IMG/VR virus record: IMGVR_UViG_3300028735_000019 | Coordinates: 1 to 34,360 of that record | Strand: one strand, 5' to 3' | Source: a virus | Length of the DNA stretch: 34,360 bases | Shown here: positions 14,944 to 21,504 of the stretch, piece after piece | Numbering within the stretch: the stretch's first letter is position 1 | How the letters are laid out: each line of letters starts with the position of its first letter | Position numbers and translations under genes: made by a program | Notes under the pieces: generated by a model | Told to the model about the DNA's origin: nothing | What the model saw: the letters and a program-made list of their open reading frames with translations, nothing else | Database searches by the model: none

Positions 14944-14967
14944 GATTGATGCGAAGATCAATCATGA
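14940..14967 (-). promoter_or_regulatory. Hairpin covering the protease start codon
   Basis: TCATGATTGAT and ATCAATCATGA form a perfect 11-bp inverted repeat with a 6-nt loop, and the protease ATG (14943-14941) lies inside the 3' arm. In the transcript this would hide the start codon. A second, out-of-frame ATG lies in the 5' arm. It could limit protease translation or make it depend on translation from upstream. Confidence 0.6.
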
Positions 14968-14987
14968 ATGGTGGGTAAAAAAGGACG

Positions 14988-15515
14988 TTATTCGAAGTCT
15001 TCGTTGAAGTCGTTATTGAACGAACCTTCAATATTTTCTTCATTAATATAGTAGGGTGCCGGCAATTCGGTTTCGGCAGAAAATGAAAAATTGAATCCTG
15101 CCAGATCAGCTGTATTGTCTCCGGTGCTGGAAGAAAAATTAAAGATTACCGGTTGACGAGGTGAGCCTACCAACCTGGTGCGGCCGTTTGAATCTTTTAC
15201 GCAAAGCACAAAAAACTCTTTAGTCATTTTGGTAAATAAATTCAAGGCATCCGGGGTATTTAATGGAAAGAAACCCTGGAATGGTTTTTTGAAAATGTAT
15301 CCAGCGTCTACTATCTCACCCTGATCACCGAGTGAAGATTTAAAAGGGGTGCTGTAGCCTATGAGCCAGCTTTTACCTTTTACAAATTTTACGGGTTCCT
15401 GGCATTGCATATTTTCTACCAATGGCATGGCAGCAATGTACCGGATGGGAGTGAAATAAAAGGCAACAACGCCTCCCATGTTTTCTATCTGTTCTCTGTT
15501 AGGAAAGTCAGTCAT
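14988..15515 (-). CDS. Tail-tube-like structural protein
   Basis: The 175-aa protein (MTDFPNREQIENMGGVVAFYF...) carries FFVLCVKDSNGRTRLVGSPRQPVIF, then SSSTGDNTADLAGFNFSF and ELPAPYYI, the same order of elements as in the 253-aa protein at 11935-12696. Similar sequences are found in tail-tube-type proteins of Bacteroidota siphophages, though the position before the protease and capsid genes is unusual for a tail protein. The C-terminus (SFNNDFNEDFE) is acidic and low-complexity. It lies near the front of the late unit, with two TGTCCT motifs in its leader. Confidence 0.6.
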   Translation of the reverse strand: MTDFPNREQIENMGGVVAFYFTPIRYIAAMPLVENMQCQEPVKFVKGKSWLIGYSTPFKSSLGDQGEIVDAGYIFKKPFQGFFPLNTPDALNLFTKMTKEFFVLCVKDSNGRTRLVGSPRQPVIFNFSSSTGDNTADLAGFNFSFSAETELPAPYYINEENIEGSFNNDFNEDFE

Positions 15516-15570
15516 ATCAAGGTTTTTAAATTACAGGACAACACGAACATAAAAAAGGACAAAATACACA

Positions 15571-16005
15571 TTAAAGCCTGGAGCCATATCGCTGGATATC
15601 TTTAATGATGGCATCCGTGGAAAAATCGTCATCGCTAAGCCTAAGATCTTTTTGAAAATCAGACACTGCTTTTTTGCGTTGAAATCCGAAACGGCTGTAA
15701 ATCTTAGCATACAAGCGGCTTTCCTTTTTAATCATAAACTCAAGCCAGTTGTTAAACAATGTAAGGTTGGTAATGGTAAGCCCATGGCCATAACGGTTGT
15801 ATACATCTTCGCTTACCAGTACATGAATAAAATCATTGTACTGACCAACCAGCTGATTGTCTCTGTGAGTGCATCGCTTATCCAGCAAACGGCAAAAAAT
15901 GCCATACAGGCTTTGATCTACTTTATTCAAGTCTACCGGTTTGCCGGGAGGATCTTCCAGCCATTTTCTCACATACTTCTTGCAGGGAACAGTGATTGTA
16001 TACAT
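15571..16005 (-). CDS. First gene of the late unit, conserved Bacteroidota-phage-type protein
   Basis: The 144-aa protein (MYTITVPCKKYVRKWLEDPPGKPVDLN...) has the look of a protein type often found in Bacteroidota phages and mobile elements, with a beta-strand start, an EDVYNRYG-type middle and a helical C-terminus (ISRFGFQRKKAVSDFQKDLRLSDDDFSTDAIIKDIQRYG in loose form). The C-terminal part could bind DNA. The gene is the first on the long minus-strand transcript, and its start lies directly beside the GCTAAT/ATTAGC operator array, so it is the gene most directly exposed to repressor control. Its function is unknown. Confidence 0.65.
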   Translation of the reverse strand: MYTITVPCKKYVRKWLEDPPGKPVDLNKVDQSLYGIFCRLLDKRCTHRDNQLVGQYNDFIHVLVSEDVYNRYGHGLTITNLTLFNNWLEFMIKKESRLYAKIYSRFGFQRKKAVSDFQKDLRLSDDDFSTDAIIKDIQRYGSRL

Positions 16006-16008
16006 GAT

Positions 16009-16051
16009 GCTAATATACGCCTGATTAGCCTTTTCGCTAATTTCATTAGCG
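16009..16051. promoter_or_regulatory. Operator array of four alternating half-sites
   Basis: GCTAAT (16009-16014), ATTAGC (16024-16029), GCTAAT (16036-16041) and ATTAGC (16045-16050) alternate within 42 bp. The inner pair forms the perfect palindrome CGCTAAT-TTC-ATTAGCG (16035-16051). They lie 4-46 bp before the first late gene. GCTAAT (21456-21461) and GCTAAC (21475-21480) also stand in the divergent region beside the XRE repressor, so the repressor is the likely ligand. Confidence 0.55.
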
Positions 16052-16208
16052 TTGTTTTTTCACGCAGTTTTTAACAGCGGATGCAGTAAACTATCCATTT
16101 TTTGGGATTTTTTTAAAATTGATAATGCAATACTAAAAGTATAAATGAGAACTGCTGAAATTGTGAAATCGAAAAAATATTGGCGACTTGAGGTTTTTGG
16201 AGTCGCTC

Positions 16209-16559
16209 TGTTACAAATCTTCATAACTTACTAATTATCAAAGTAACACGCTTGTAACAAACTTGTAACAAAGCATGTAACAGAAATGTAACAGAATGTA
16301 ACAGATTGTAACAGATTTTTGACTTTGTTACACTTCAAAATGGTATTCAAAGCCTTGTTAATACTCACTTTTTTATTTCTTGAAATGAATTTGTAACAAT
16401 GTAACATAGCAGTTAGTAAAAAAAATTCGTTGTGCAAACATGCCAAAAACACCCATTTTTACCCTTTCAGCGGCAAAAATAGAAAGTAGAAGCGGCTACT
16501 CCTTCTGCATCTAAATAAGGCAACGGATTGAAAAACAGAGTTGTAACAGAAATGTAACA
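16209..16559. repeat. TGTAACA iteron array, replication-origin candidate
   Basis: Six direct copies of TGTAACA start at 16253, 16264, 16276, 16287, 16297 and 16307, about one helical turn apart. A one-base-variant copy lies at 16242. Inverted copies (TGTTACA) flank the group at 16209-16215 and 16326-16332. Further pairs are at 16392/16400 and 16542/16553. The region is AT-rich, has no convincing gene, and lies between the early terminator and the late unit. Phased iterons beside AT-rich DNA are typical of origins bound by an initiator, but a regulator could also bind them. Confidence 0.65.
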
Positions 16560-16562
16560 ACA

Positions 16563-16587
16563 CAAAAAAGCCCCCAAAAAGGGGGCT
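16563..16587 (-). terminator. Strong rho-independent terminator of the early unit
   Basis: AGCCCCC and GGGGGCT pair over a 5-base loop (16569-16587). On the minus strand the stem is followed by a run of six T (16564-16569). It ends transcription coming from the primase-helicase side before the iteron region. The DNA at 16588-16723 is AT-rich and I see no gene in it. Confidence 0.85.
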
Positions 16588-16723
16588 GAATACTTTGAGT
16601 AATAGGTAAACTATTTAGTTCAAGTATATAAAAAACTATTGTTAACTGCGCCTTTATGCTATTAGCCAAAAAAGTGATTTTTGCTTCTATGTATGCTTTA
16701 TGTGGGTTAACACATGGTGGAAG

Positions 16724-16840
16724 CTAATTTATGCTTTCAATTTCAATTTTTACTACCCTGTTGATACTTTCAAGTAATACTATATGATCATTGCTGAGGT
16801 ATTGACTGAACTCTTTTATAAAACTCTTGATATCTGACAT
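16724..16840 (-). CDS. Small 38-aa protein at the end of the early unit
   Basis: A short frame starting ATG at 16840 encodes MSDIKSFIKEFSQYLSNDHI followed by VLLESINRVVKIEIESIN. It is predicted amphipathic-helical and lies 27 bp after the 122-aa gene and before the early terminator, in the same direction. No family is recognised. The low-complexity AT-rich setting leaves open that it is not translated. Confidence 0.35.
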   Translation of the reverse strand: MSDIKSFIKEFSQYLSNDHIVLLESINRVVKIEIESIN

Positions 16841-16867
16841 AATAAATAATTTTAATGTAAATGTAAT

Positions 16868-17236
16868 TTAATTTGAAACAAGCGGGTAAGTTGCTGGAAT
16901 ACGATAATGCGATGACGTATCAAACGAATAAAGGCTCCAGCTAAATTGGCCGTGAAAAGGCCGGATGTGTTTAAGGAAACGATGTGGCCGGATGATACCG
17001 GAGGTAACAATCACCACCGGGCCATCATTAAACCTTACGAATTTGATCCAGTGCTCTAACTCATCCTCGTCATCAATGCCCCGGTGAATGATAAAGTCAG
17101 CCTCCTTATCAGGTACAAAATCTTGTACCGGTAAATAGAAACTTACTTCAGATATTTTATCTGAAGGCAAAACAAGATGATTAATGAAATCTTCCATTCC
17201 GTTGGAATGATTGTGTATAAAAATGATTTTTTTCAT
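16868..17236 (-). CDS. Hypothetical 122-aa early protein
   Basis: The protein begins MKKIIFIHNHSNGMEDFINH and continues with alternating strands and helices (KEADFIIHRGIDDEDELEHW, GPVVIVTSGIIRPHRFLKHI), suggesting a small Rossmann-like or response-regulator-like fold without recognised catalytic residues. The start was set at ATG 17236; the longer frame begins with TTG at 17269. It follows a strong hairpin (17271-17300) in the early minus-strand unit. The function is unknown. Confidence 0.6.
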   Translation of the reverse strand: MKKIIFIHNHSNGMEDFINHLVLPSDKISEVSFYLPVQDFVPDKEADFIIHRGIDDEDELEHWIKFVRFNDGPVVIVTSGIIRPHRFLKHIRPFHGQFSWSLYSFDTSSHYRIPATYPLVSN

Positions 17237-17270
17237 GTGATAAGGTTTTAAAATTTGAATGGATAACAAA

Positions 17271-17300
17271 TTATTGGCGACATGACAACGTCGCCAATAA
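17271..17300 (-). terminator. Hairpin between early genes, possible attenuator
   Basis: TTATTGGCGAC and GTCGCCAATAA form a perfect 11-bp stem with an 8-nt loop. On the minus strand it is followed by TTTGTT, a weak U-tract. It lies between the 97-aa and 122-aa genes and may partly end transcription or protect the message. Confidence 0.45.
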
Positions 17301-17305
17301 GACTG

Positions 17306-17599
17306 TTATTTGCATTTGAGTTTCCCGGCATCCAGCAGATTATGTATGTGCTGAAAGCTTTTTTGCACTTCCAGTATTACCTCTCTTTGAAAATTGGTTT
17401 CCTGCAGGATGTAATAGCTTCGATGCATATCGGTTTCATCGGGTTCTGCGTTTGGTAATGGTTCAGTAATTACCAACTGGCCGGTGCCGGAATCGTACCC
17501 CACACCTGCCATGGTAATGTGGTGCCGGCTTTTAATTCTAAACCACCGGTTGCCAGATACCAGGCGCTGTTCATCTTCTAAAAAACAAAAGGTATTCAT
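17306..17599 (-). CDS. Hypothetical 97-aa early protein
   Basis: The 97-aa protein starts MNTFCFLEDEQRLVSGNRWF and has a beta-rich first half (RIKSRHHITMAGVGYDSGTG, LVITEPLPNAEPDE) followed by a helical end (QREVILEVQKSFQHIHNLLD). No family is recognised. The gene follows the primase-helicase by 2 nt in the same direction, so it is probably translated from the same message. Confidence 0.6.
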   Translation of the reverse strand: MNTFCFLEDEQRLVSGNRWFRIKSRHHITMAGVGYDSGTGQLVITEPLPNAEPDETDMHRSYYILQETNFQREVILEVQKSFQHIHNLLDAGKLKCK

Positions 17600-17601
17600 A
17601 C

Positions 17602-20025
17602 TTAAAAGTCAAGTTCAGGATCGGGGGTGTATTCTTTAGTGGGCAGCGATTTGTTCAGTAGTTTCTGTTCCGGATTACCCATGCTTTTCAGTTCTTCGGG
17701 GGTAAGGAACATATCGGGCGTAAATACATAGGGCCTGCCCTGGCAGTTTACCTCTACGCGTTTCATTTCAGAGTTGCCATCTGAATAGATGTTGTGCCAC
17801 TTGGGGTAAGAGTACCGGCAGGTTACTTCCCTGCGTTCTATGTCTTCCATCTTAGCCGATGGGTAATGTTTTAATACAGCCTGCAGGCTTTCGTACTGTG
17901 CAGTTTTATAGTAAAACTTGCAGTACTTCTCGGCTTTCAGGTCGTTTTGTATCACTTTGGCCAGATAGTTTGCTTCGTATCGGCCCCTGAAACATTCCTG
18001 GTGAATATCCATACGAGACATAAGTATCTGTTCGCAGCCAAAATCCAAAAACTTCTCCCGGAAAAATTCACGCAGTTCTTTTTCGATGGTTGGCTTGCTG
18101 AAAGAAATTACCTTACGCAGTGCATCGGTTTTGATGATGTTGTGATCAAACCACGCCCGGCTCATTTTATTTGTTTTTAGCTGGCGATTGTTCAGGTAAT
18201 TCAGAAAAGCTGGAATTTCATCTACCATCATTTTCTCCATATCTGGAATTTTATTGGTGATGGAAGGAATTTTGCGAACCCAGTAACGAACATCATCCTC
18301 AGAAGCGTAAATGAAGTTTTCTTCGTTGTTGGTAAGCAGAATGAATTTTCCAAAGAAGTCAATTTCTACCTGGTCTTTTCCCTTGGCGTTCATCATGATC
18401 TTATCCGCTGTACTGAGTGACTTAATTTTTTCAATTACGATGTGCTTGTCGATTTTTGCCTCATCGCAAATAACCAGAAGCTTACTGCTCCAGCTGGCGT
18501 TAAAATCATTACTCAGGTCTGAGTTTCCCACAATGGCCACATTGCTGGTAAAAATCAGTTTGAGCCATTTGGCAAAGGTTGATTTACCGGTTTCGTTTTC
18601 GCGTGAAACCAAACACAGTATTGGTAGTATTTGGGTTGGCTTTTGGTAAAGCAGCTGAATATAATCCAGCCCAAGATCCAGTTCGTCAATTTCAAAAGGT
18701 TCTCCGTTTTTAGCCAGTTTGCAGGATATTTTACCTGAGCCGAATATGTGTTTTAAAAAGTTGAGGGTTATTTCGCAGTCTCCTTCTTCAGGCTCATGCT
18801 CAAACTGCCCGTATATATTGTAGCACCCATGAATAACTTCCTGCCAGTTGTTATGATCTGGTACATTGCAAAAGGCTTTGTACTTGGGGATGTGCCTTAT
18901 TATGTCTTTTCCGTGGTCGTCTGTAATGGTAACCTTTTGTCTTCTATGGAAAGTATGTTCCAGCTGGTTGTACTTGTTCGGAATGGCCACTTTTTCGTGG
19001 TACTGGTCGCCCACGCGGAAAAATCGTTTTGCATCAGCCGGTACCACAATGTCGGCCACCTGTTTCTCCCGGTTCCATTTGTAGCGCGTACCGTGGAAAG
19101 TAAATTCTTTTTCGAGCAGTTCCGGGCGGCGTTCAGCATGTTCCAATACAAAATCGCTTACCGAATGAATGTGAAAATACCGGTGCAGCTTTTTGGTATT
19201 CTGGGTAACATTCATTTTAAAGAAATAGCTTCCCTCGGTAAAAGAGTACAGATCGGTAAGGATGTCATCTATTTTATCAGGCGCAGCAATCAGCATATCA
19301 TCCAACCCTTTGGGATAACCTGGTATAGACTCGCTGATGCAATGAGCAAACCAGATATCAATATCACCACGCAGATCAAGAATAAGATCGCGAACAGCCA
19401 GTGTGCTGTAAAAGAAATTGCTGGGCCTTTTGTATAGATCCACAGTTTCGATATCCTTACCGGAAATGTCGCGGCAATCTCCATCCAGCAACCACACTAC
19501 CCTTTTTACTCCGCATGTTTTAATCAGCCGAATAACATCGTGGTGCAGCTTGCCGGTATCTTTGTCTTTGTAGTGGGTAATGGATGACAAGCCCACTACA
19601 TCAGCCCCATGCATTCCGGCTTTGAATGCTTTAAAGTATCCCTCGGTTAAAAACAGGGTGTCGATGGGTTCTTTTTTTTCAAATTTTTCTACCAAGTTCG
19701 GTGGGAAAAAAGGCCATGTTCCGGCACCCCTCGGAATGTGATATTTTTTTGTATCTCCTGTTTTTGTTGTTTCAGGTACAGCCAACCGAGTTATAATAAA
19801 CTCTTTACTCCATCTGCTTCCATCAGTTTTGTATCTAATGCATCTTCTATCTATATGATATACAAAAATGTCAATCCCTTTAGCGCTTGGCCTGAAAATA
19901 GGTCTCTTTTTAAGAACATTATCAAAGACTTCAGAATCATGATGCCATATATCAATCTGATTAATTTCAGGAGTTACACCCAGCAGCTCCATACGCTGCT
20001 GGAAATACTCATTATTTTCTTCCAT
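17602..20025 (-). CDS. TOPRIM-type primase and SF3-like helicase
   Basis: The 807-aa protein combines a primase-like N-terminal part with a helicase C-terminal part. Near residue 127 is TLFLTEGYFKAFKAG, the conserved Glu loop of TOPRIM domains, and near 179 VVWLLDGDCRDI, the Asp-x-Asp motif. Near 474-481 ENETGKST is a Walker A motif, near 520 LLVICDEAKID a Walker B, and further on GKFILLTNN a sensor-like Asn motif of the SF3/DUF5906 type. The protein would prime and unwind DNA for phage replication. It is the largest early gene. The iteron array beyond the early terminator is the likely site of action, although no separate initiator gene was recognised. Confidence 0.75.
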   Translation of the reverse strand: MEENNEYFQQRMELLGVTPEINQIDIWHHDSEVFDNVLKKRPIFRPSAKGIDIFVYHIDRRCIRYKTDGSRWSKEFIITRLAVPETTKTGDTKKYHIPRGAGTWPFFPPNLVEKFEKKEPIDTLFLTEGYFKAFKAGMHGADVVGLSSITHYKDKDTGKLHHDVIRLIKTCGVKRVVWLLDGDCRDISGKDIETVDLYKRPSNFFYSTLAVRDLILDLRGDIDIWFAHCISESIPGYPKGLDDMLIAAPDKIDDILTDLYSFTEGSYFFKMNVTQNTKKLHRYFHIHSVSDFVLEHAERRPELLEKEFTFHGTRYKWNREKQVADIVVPADAKRFFRVGDQYHEKVAIPNKYNQLEHTFHRRQKVTITDDHGKDIIRHIPKYKAFCNVPDHNNWQEVIHGCYNIYGQFEHEPEEGDCEITLNFLKHIFGSGKISCKLAKNGEPFEIDELDLGLDYIQLLYQKPTQILPILCLVSRENETGKSTFAKWLKLIFTSNVAIVGNSDLSNDFNASWSSKLLVICDEAKIDKHIVIEKIKSLSTADKIMMNAKGKDQVEIDFFGKFILLTNNEENFIYASEDDVRYWVRKIPSITNKIPDMEKMMVDEIPAFLNYLNNRQLKTNKMSRAWFDHNIIKTDALRKVISFSKPTIEKELREFFREKFLDFGCEQILMSRMDIHQECFRGRYEANYLAKVIQNDLKAEKYCKFYYKTAQYESLQAVLKHYPSAKMEDIERREVTCRYSYPKWHNIYSDGNSEMKRVEVNCQGRPYVFTPDMFLTPEELKSMGNPEQKLLNKSLPTKEYTPDPELDF

Positions 20026-20230
20026 TATTGTGCGTGTAAAGGTTGTTTTCGAATTCTTTAATCAGATCATTCATTCGGTTAATTTCATGAATGGTGATAG
20101 CGTTTTTATCGGTATTATTCAAGCCATCTTCTATGAAGAGCTTTAAAAGCTGCAGGTCATTAGAGGTAAGATTTTCAATACTGAAAACAGGCTTACCAGC
20201 TGCCATTTGGTAATCAATTTGAATCGGCAT
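20012..20230 (-). CDS. Hypothetical 72-aa early protein
   Basis: The 72-aa protein (MPIQIDYQMAAGKPVFSIEN...) is acidic and helical after a short strand-rich start, with a segment NDLQLLKLFIEDGLNN. It overlaps the primase-helicase start by 14 nt and the 89-aa gene by 17 nt, so the three are probably co-translated. It might assist replication, but no motif supports a function. Confidence 0.55.
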   Translation of the reverse strand: MPIQIDYQMAAGKPVFSIENLTSNDLQLLKLFIEDGLNNTDKNAITIHEINRMNDLIKEFENNLYTHNNGRK

Positions 20231-20483
20231 AGAATTGATTTTGTATTATGGCCATCAATCTTTTTTTGTACTGTTCAGCCTCTGCACCGGTTAATTCATC
20301 ACCGGGGCCAATGGTATGGGCTATGGGAGTATCGTAAGTGCTTATTCCAATAGAATCACTTGCTGATTTTAGAGAAAGCACTTCGTGAAGCCGGAGTGTT
20401 TTGCTTTTATTCCTAAAGAGTGTTTCTACGATCAACACTTTTTTTTCATGTTCAATTTTTCGTGCCTGTGTTATCATATTCAT
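20214..20483 (-). CDS. Hypothetical 89-aa early protein
   Basis: The 89-aa protein starts MNMITQARKIEHEKKVLIVE and carries the segment TIGPGDELTGAEAEQYKKRL, with a helical C-terminus. Two ATGs two codons apart could serve as start. It is the first protein gene after the tRNA-like element and overlaps the 72-aa gene. No family is recognised. Confidence 0.55.
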   Translation of the reverse strand: MNMITQARKIEHEKKVLIVETLFRNKSKTLRLHEVLSLKSASDSIGISTYDTPIAHTIGPGDELTGAEAEQYKKRLMAIIQNQFYADSN

Positions 20484-20496
20484 TGGTTTTGTTAAG

Positions 20497-20602
20497 CGGA
20501 GAGTGGAAGATTCGAACTTCCAGACAGCGTTTTTGGTTTTCCGGGCTTTGCTGACATAAACCCCAATCTTTTAAGTAACTTGCTTACCAAGCCTAACTCT
20601 CC
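20497..20602 (-). tRNA. Oversized tRNA-like element
   Basis: Read on the minus strand, the acceptor stem is perfect (GGAGAGT at the 5' end with ACTCTCC at the 3' end). The T arm is perfect (GGAAG-TTCGAAT-CTTCC), and a short D-like arm with GG in the loop is present (GCTTGGTAAGC). The total of 106 nt is too long for a normal tRNA. The middle about 55 nt forms no standard anticodon arm: possible loops CTTAAAA or ACTTAAA have poor stems. CAGC and GCTG could pair as a long variable arm. CCA is not encoded. It may be a decayed tRNA, a tRNA mimic, or a tRNA with an insertion. Confidence 0.55.
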
Positions 20603-20642
20603 GTTTGCCGGTCTTTCCCGGCTGTCGAGCAATTATACGAAT

Positions 20643-20795
20643 TCAAAGAACGTCCAGTAATCGGGCTACGACGAAGCATAGCGTGATGAACACCGCGAAA
20701 ATGGCTACATACTCACCGGTGTAATTTTTGTCGCTACATGTAGAGCGACGAATTTCCTGCAGGCTCTGTTGCCTGCGTCCGTTTTTTTCTCTCAT
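20643..20795 (-). CDS. Small membrane protein, 50 aa
   Basis: A short frame with ATG at 20795 encodes a 50-aa protein: a basic, Gln-rich start (MREKNGRRQQSLQEIRRSTC), then a hydrophobic segment at about residues 29-43 (YVAIFAVFITLCFVV) and a short tail ARLLDVL. One TM helix with a basic N-terminal side would place the N-terminus in the cytoplasm. It lies between the 128-aa gene and the tRNA-like element. Small single-TM proteins of temperate phages are sometimes exclusion or lysis regulators, but nothing here decides this. Confidence 0.55.
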   Translation of the reverse strand: MREKNGRRQQSLQEIRRSTCSDKNYTGEYVAIFAVFITLCFVVARLLDVL

Positions 20796-20800
20796 GGTAT

Positions 20801-21187
20801 TTAGGAATTATAAATAGTACCGCAGCGAGCAGCCAGAGCGATTTCTTTCTTGGACCATTGCTCTGCATATTCAAATGATTTAATCACAGATTGGTGAGAA
20901 CTGCAAGACTTACCGGGTAATATGGCTACGATAAGATCTTTTTGAGAGACGAAAAATCGAGCCCATCCGGCATCTGTTCTTTTGGGGTTATTACCAAAAA
21001 GAGCGATCAGTTTTCCGGTTTTGATCGCCATATCCGGAGTACATCTACCCAGGTTATTACGCAGGGTATATTTTCTCATTTCCAGCACCTTTATTAAAAG
21101 CTCGGTTACCGGGTTTTCATCTACCCACAGCGGAGCTGAATACGGGTATTGTTTGAATTGCAGCTTCATAACATATCTGTTAATCAT
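20801..21187 (-). CDS. Hypothetical 128-aa protein next to the regulators
   Basis: The protein (MINRYVMKLQFKQYPYSAPL...) has a short strand-rich start and a helical middle (PVTELLIKVLEMRKYTLRNN). It ends in two helices (SVIKSFEYAEQWSKKEIALA) with a possible HTH-like turn. The start at ATG 21187 overlaps the stop of the upstream gene by 8 nt; a second ATG at 21169 (MKLQFKQY) is equally possible. It belongs to the early minus-strand unit. No family is recognised. Confidence 0.55.
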   Translation of the reverse strand: MINRYVMKLQFKQYPYSAPLWVDENPVTELLIKVLEMRKYTLRNNLGRCTPDMAIKTGKLIALFGNNPKRTDAGWARFFVSQKDLIVAILPGKSCSSHQSVIKSFEYAEQWSKKEIALAARCGTIYNS

Positions 21188-21413
21188 TAAACAATTCGCT
21201 AATTGACACCCCAAAAAAAAGGCTGAAAAATGTGGATTCAGATGCAGACAGCTTTGTTTCAGGGTTATTCAGGATGTAATAATACCGGCTAGTGGTACCT
21301 CCTGCATTTCTGAACTGAGCCAGGGCTTTACCGCTTGAAAAGTTTGAGCTTTCAAACATTTCTTTGATTTTATGCGTCTTTGGCTCAATTAAAACTCCTT
21401 TTGCATTTTTCAT
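21180..21413 (-). CDS. Small HTH-like early regulator, Cro-like candidate
   Basis: The 77-aa protein ends in FFSLFFGVSISELFND, close to the last helix of XRE-type HTH domains (FGVSxDEL). Before this is a segment fitting a helix-turn-helix (SSGKALAQFRNAGGTTSRYYYIL). It is the first gene of the early minus-strand unit and diverges from the XRE repressor across a 91-bp gap, the usual place of a Cro-like partner. The N-terminal part (MKNAKGVLIEPKTHKIKEMF) is basic. Its role is inferred from position and weak sequence similarity. Confidence 0.5.
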   Translation of the reverse strand: MKNAKGVLIEPKTHKIKEMFESSNFSSGKALAQFRNAGGTTSRYYYILNNPETKLSASESTFFSLFFGVSISELFND

Positions 21414-21504
21414 AATCTATTTGTAATTTTAATAATGCAATAGTAATACAGAAAGGCTAATAATTAACCTATACGCTAACTTATATTTTGAACAAGTTAT
21501 TAAC
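21414..21504. promoter_or_regulatory. Divergent regulatory region of repressor and early unit
   Basis: This 91-bp AT-rich gap must hold both promoters of the lysis/lysogeny switch. GCTAAT (21456-21461) and GCTAAC (21475-21480) stand 19 bp apart and match the half-sites before the late unit. A TATATTTTG stretch ahead of the repressor gene is close to TAnnTTTG but has one base too many. Confidence 0.5.

Noticed and set aside
16253-16313. CRISPR-like array of short repeats
   Set aside because: The repeats are 7 bp at 10-12 bp steps without unique spacers of normal length, and no cas genes are present. They are iterons or binding sites.
16231-16452. 73-aa minus-strand frame over the iteron region
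   Set aside because: Its sequence is a by-product of the repeated TGTAACA elements and AT-rich DNA, with no start signal and no protein-like pattern.
18796-19437. 213-aa plus-strand frame opposite the primase-helicase
   Set aside because: It is antisense to a well-supported gene and has no family pattern.
20497-20602. Ochre suppressor tRNA (anticodon TTA) or tRNA-Leu (TAA)
   Set aside because: Either anticodon needs a poorly paired stem, and the TTA reading puts C at position 33 where U is nearly universal. Genes here end normally at TAA, TAG and TGA, so recoding is not supported.
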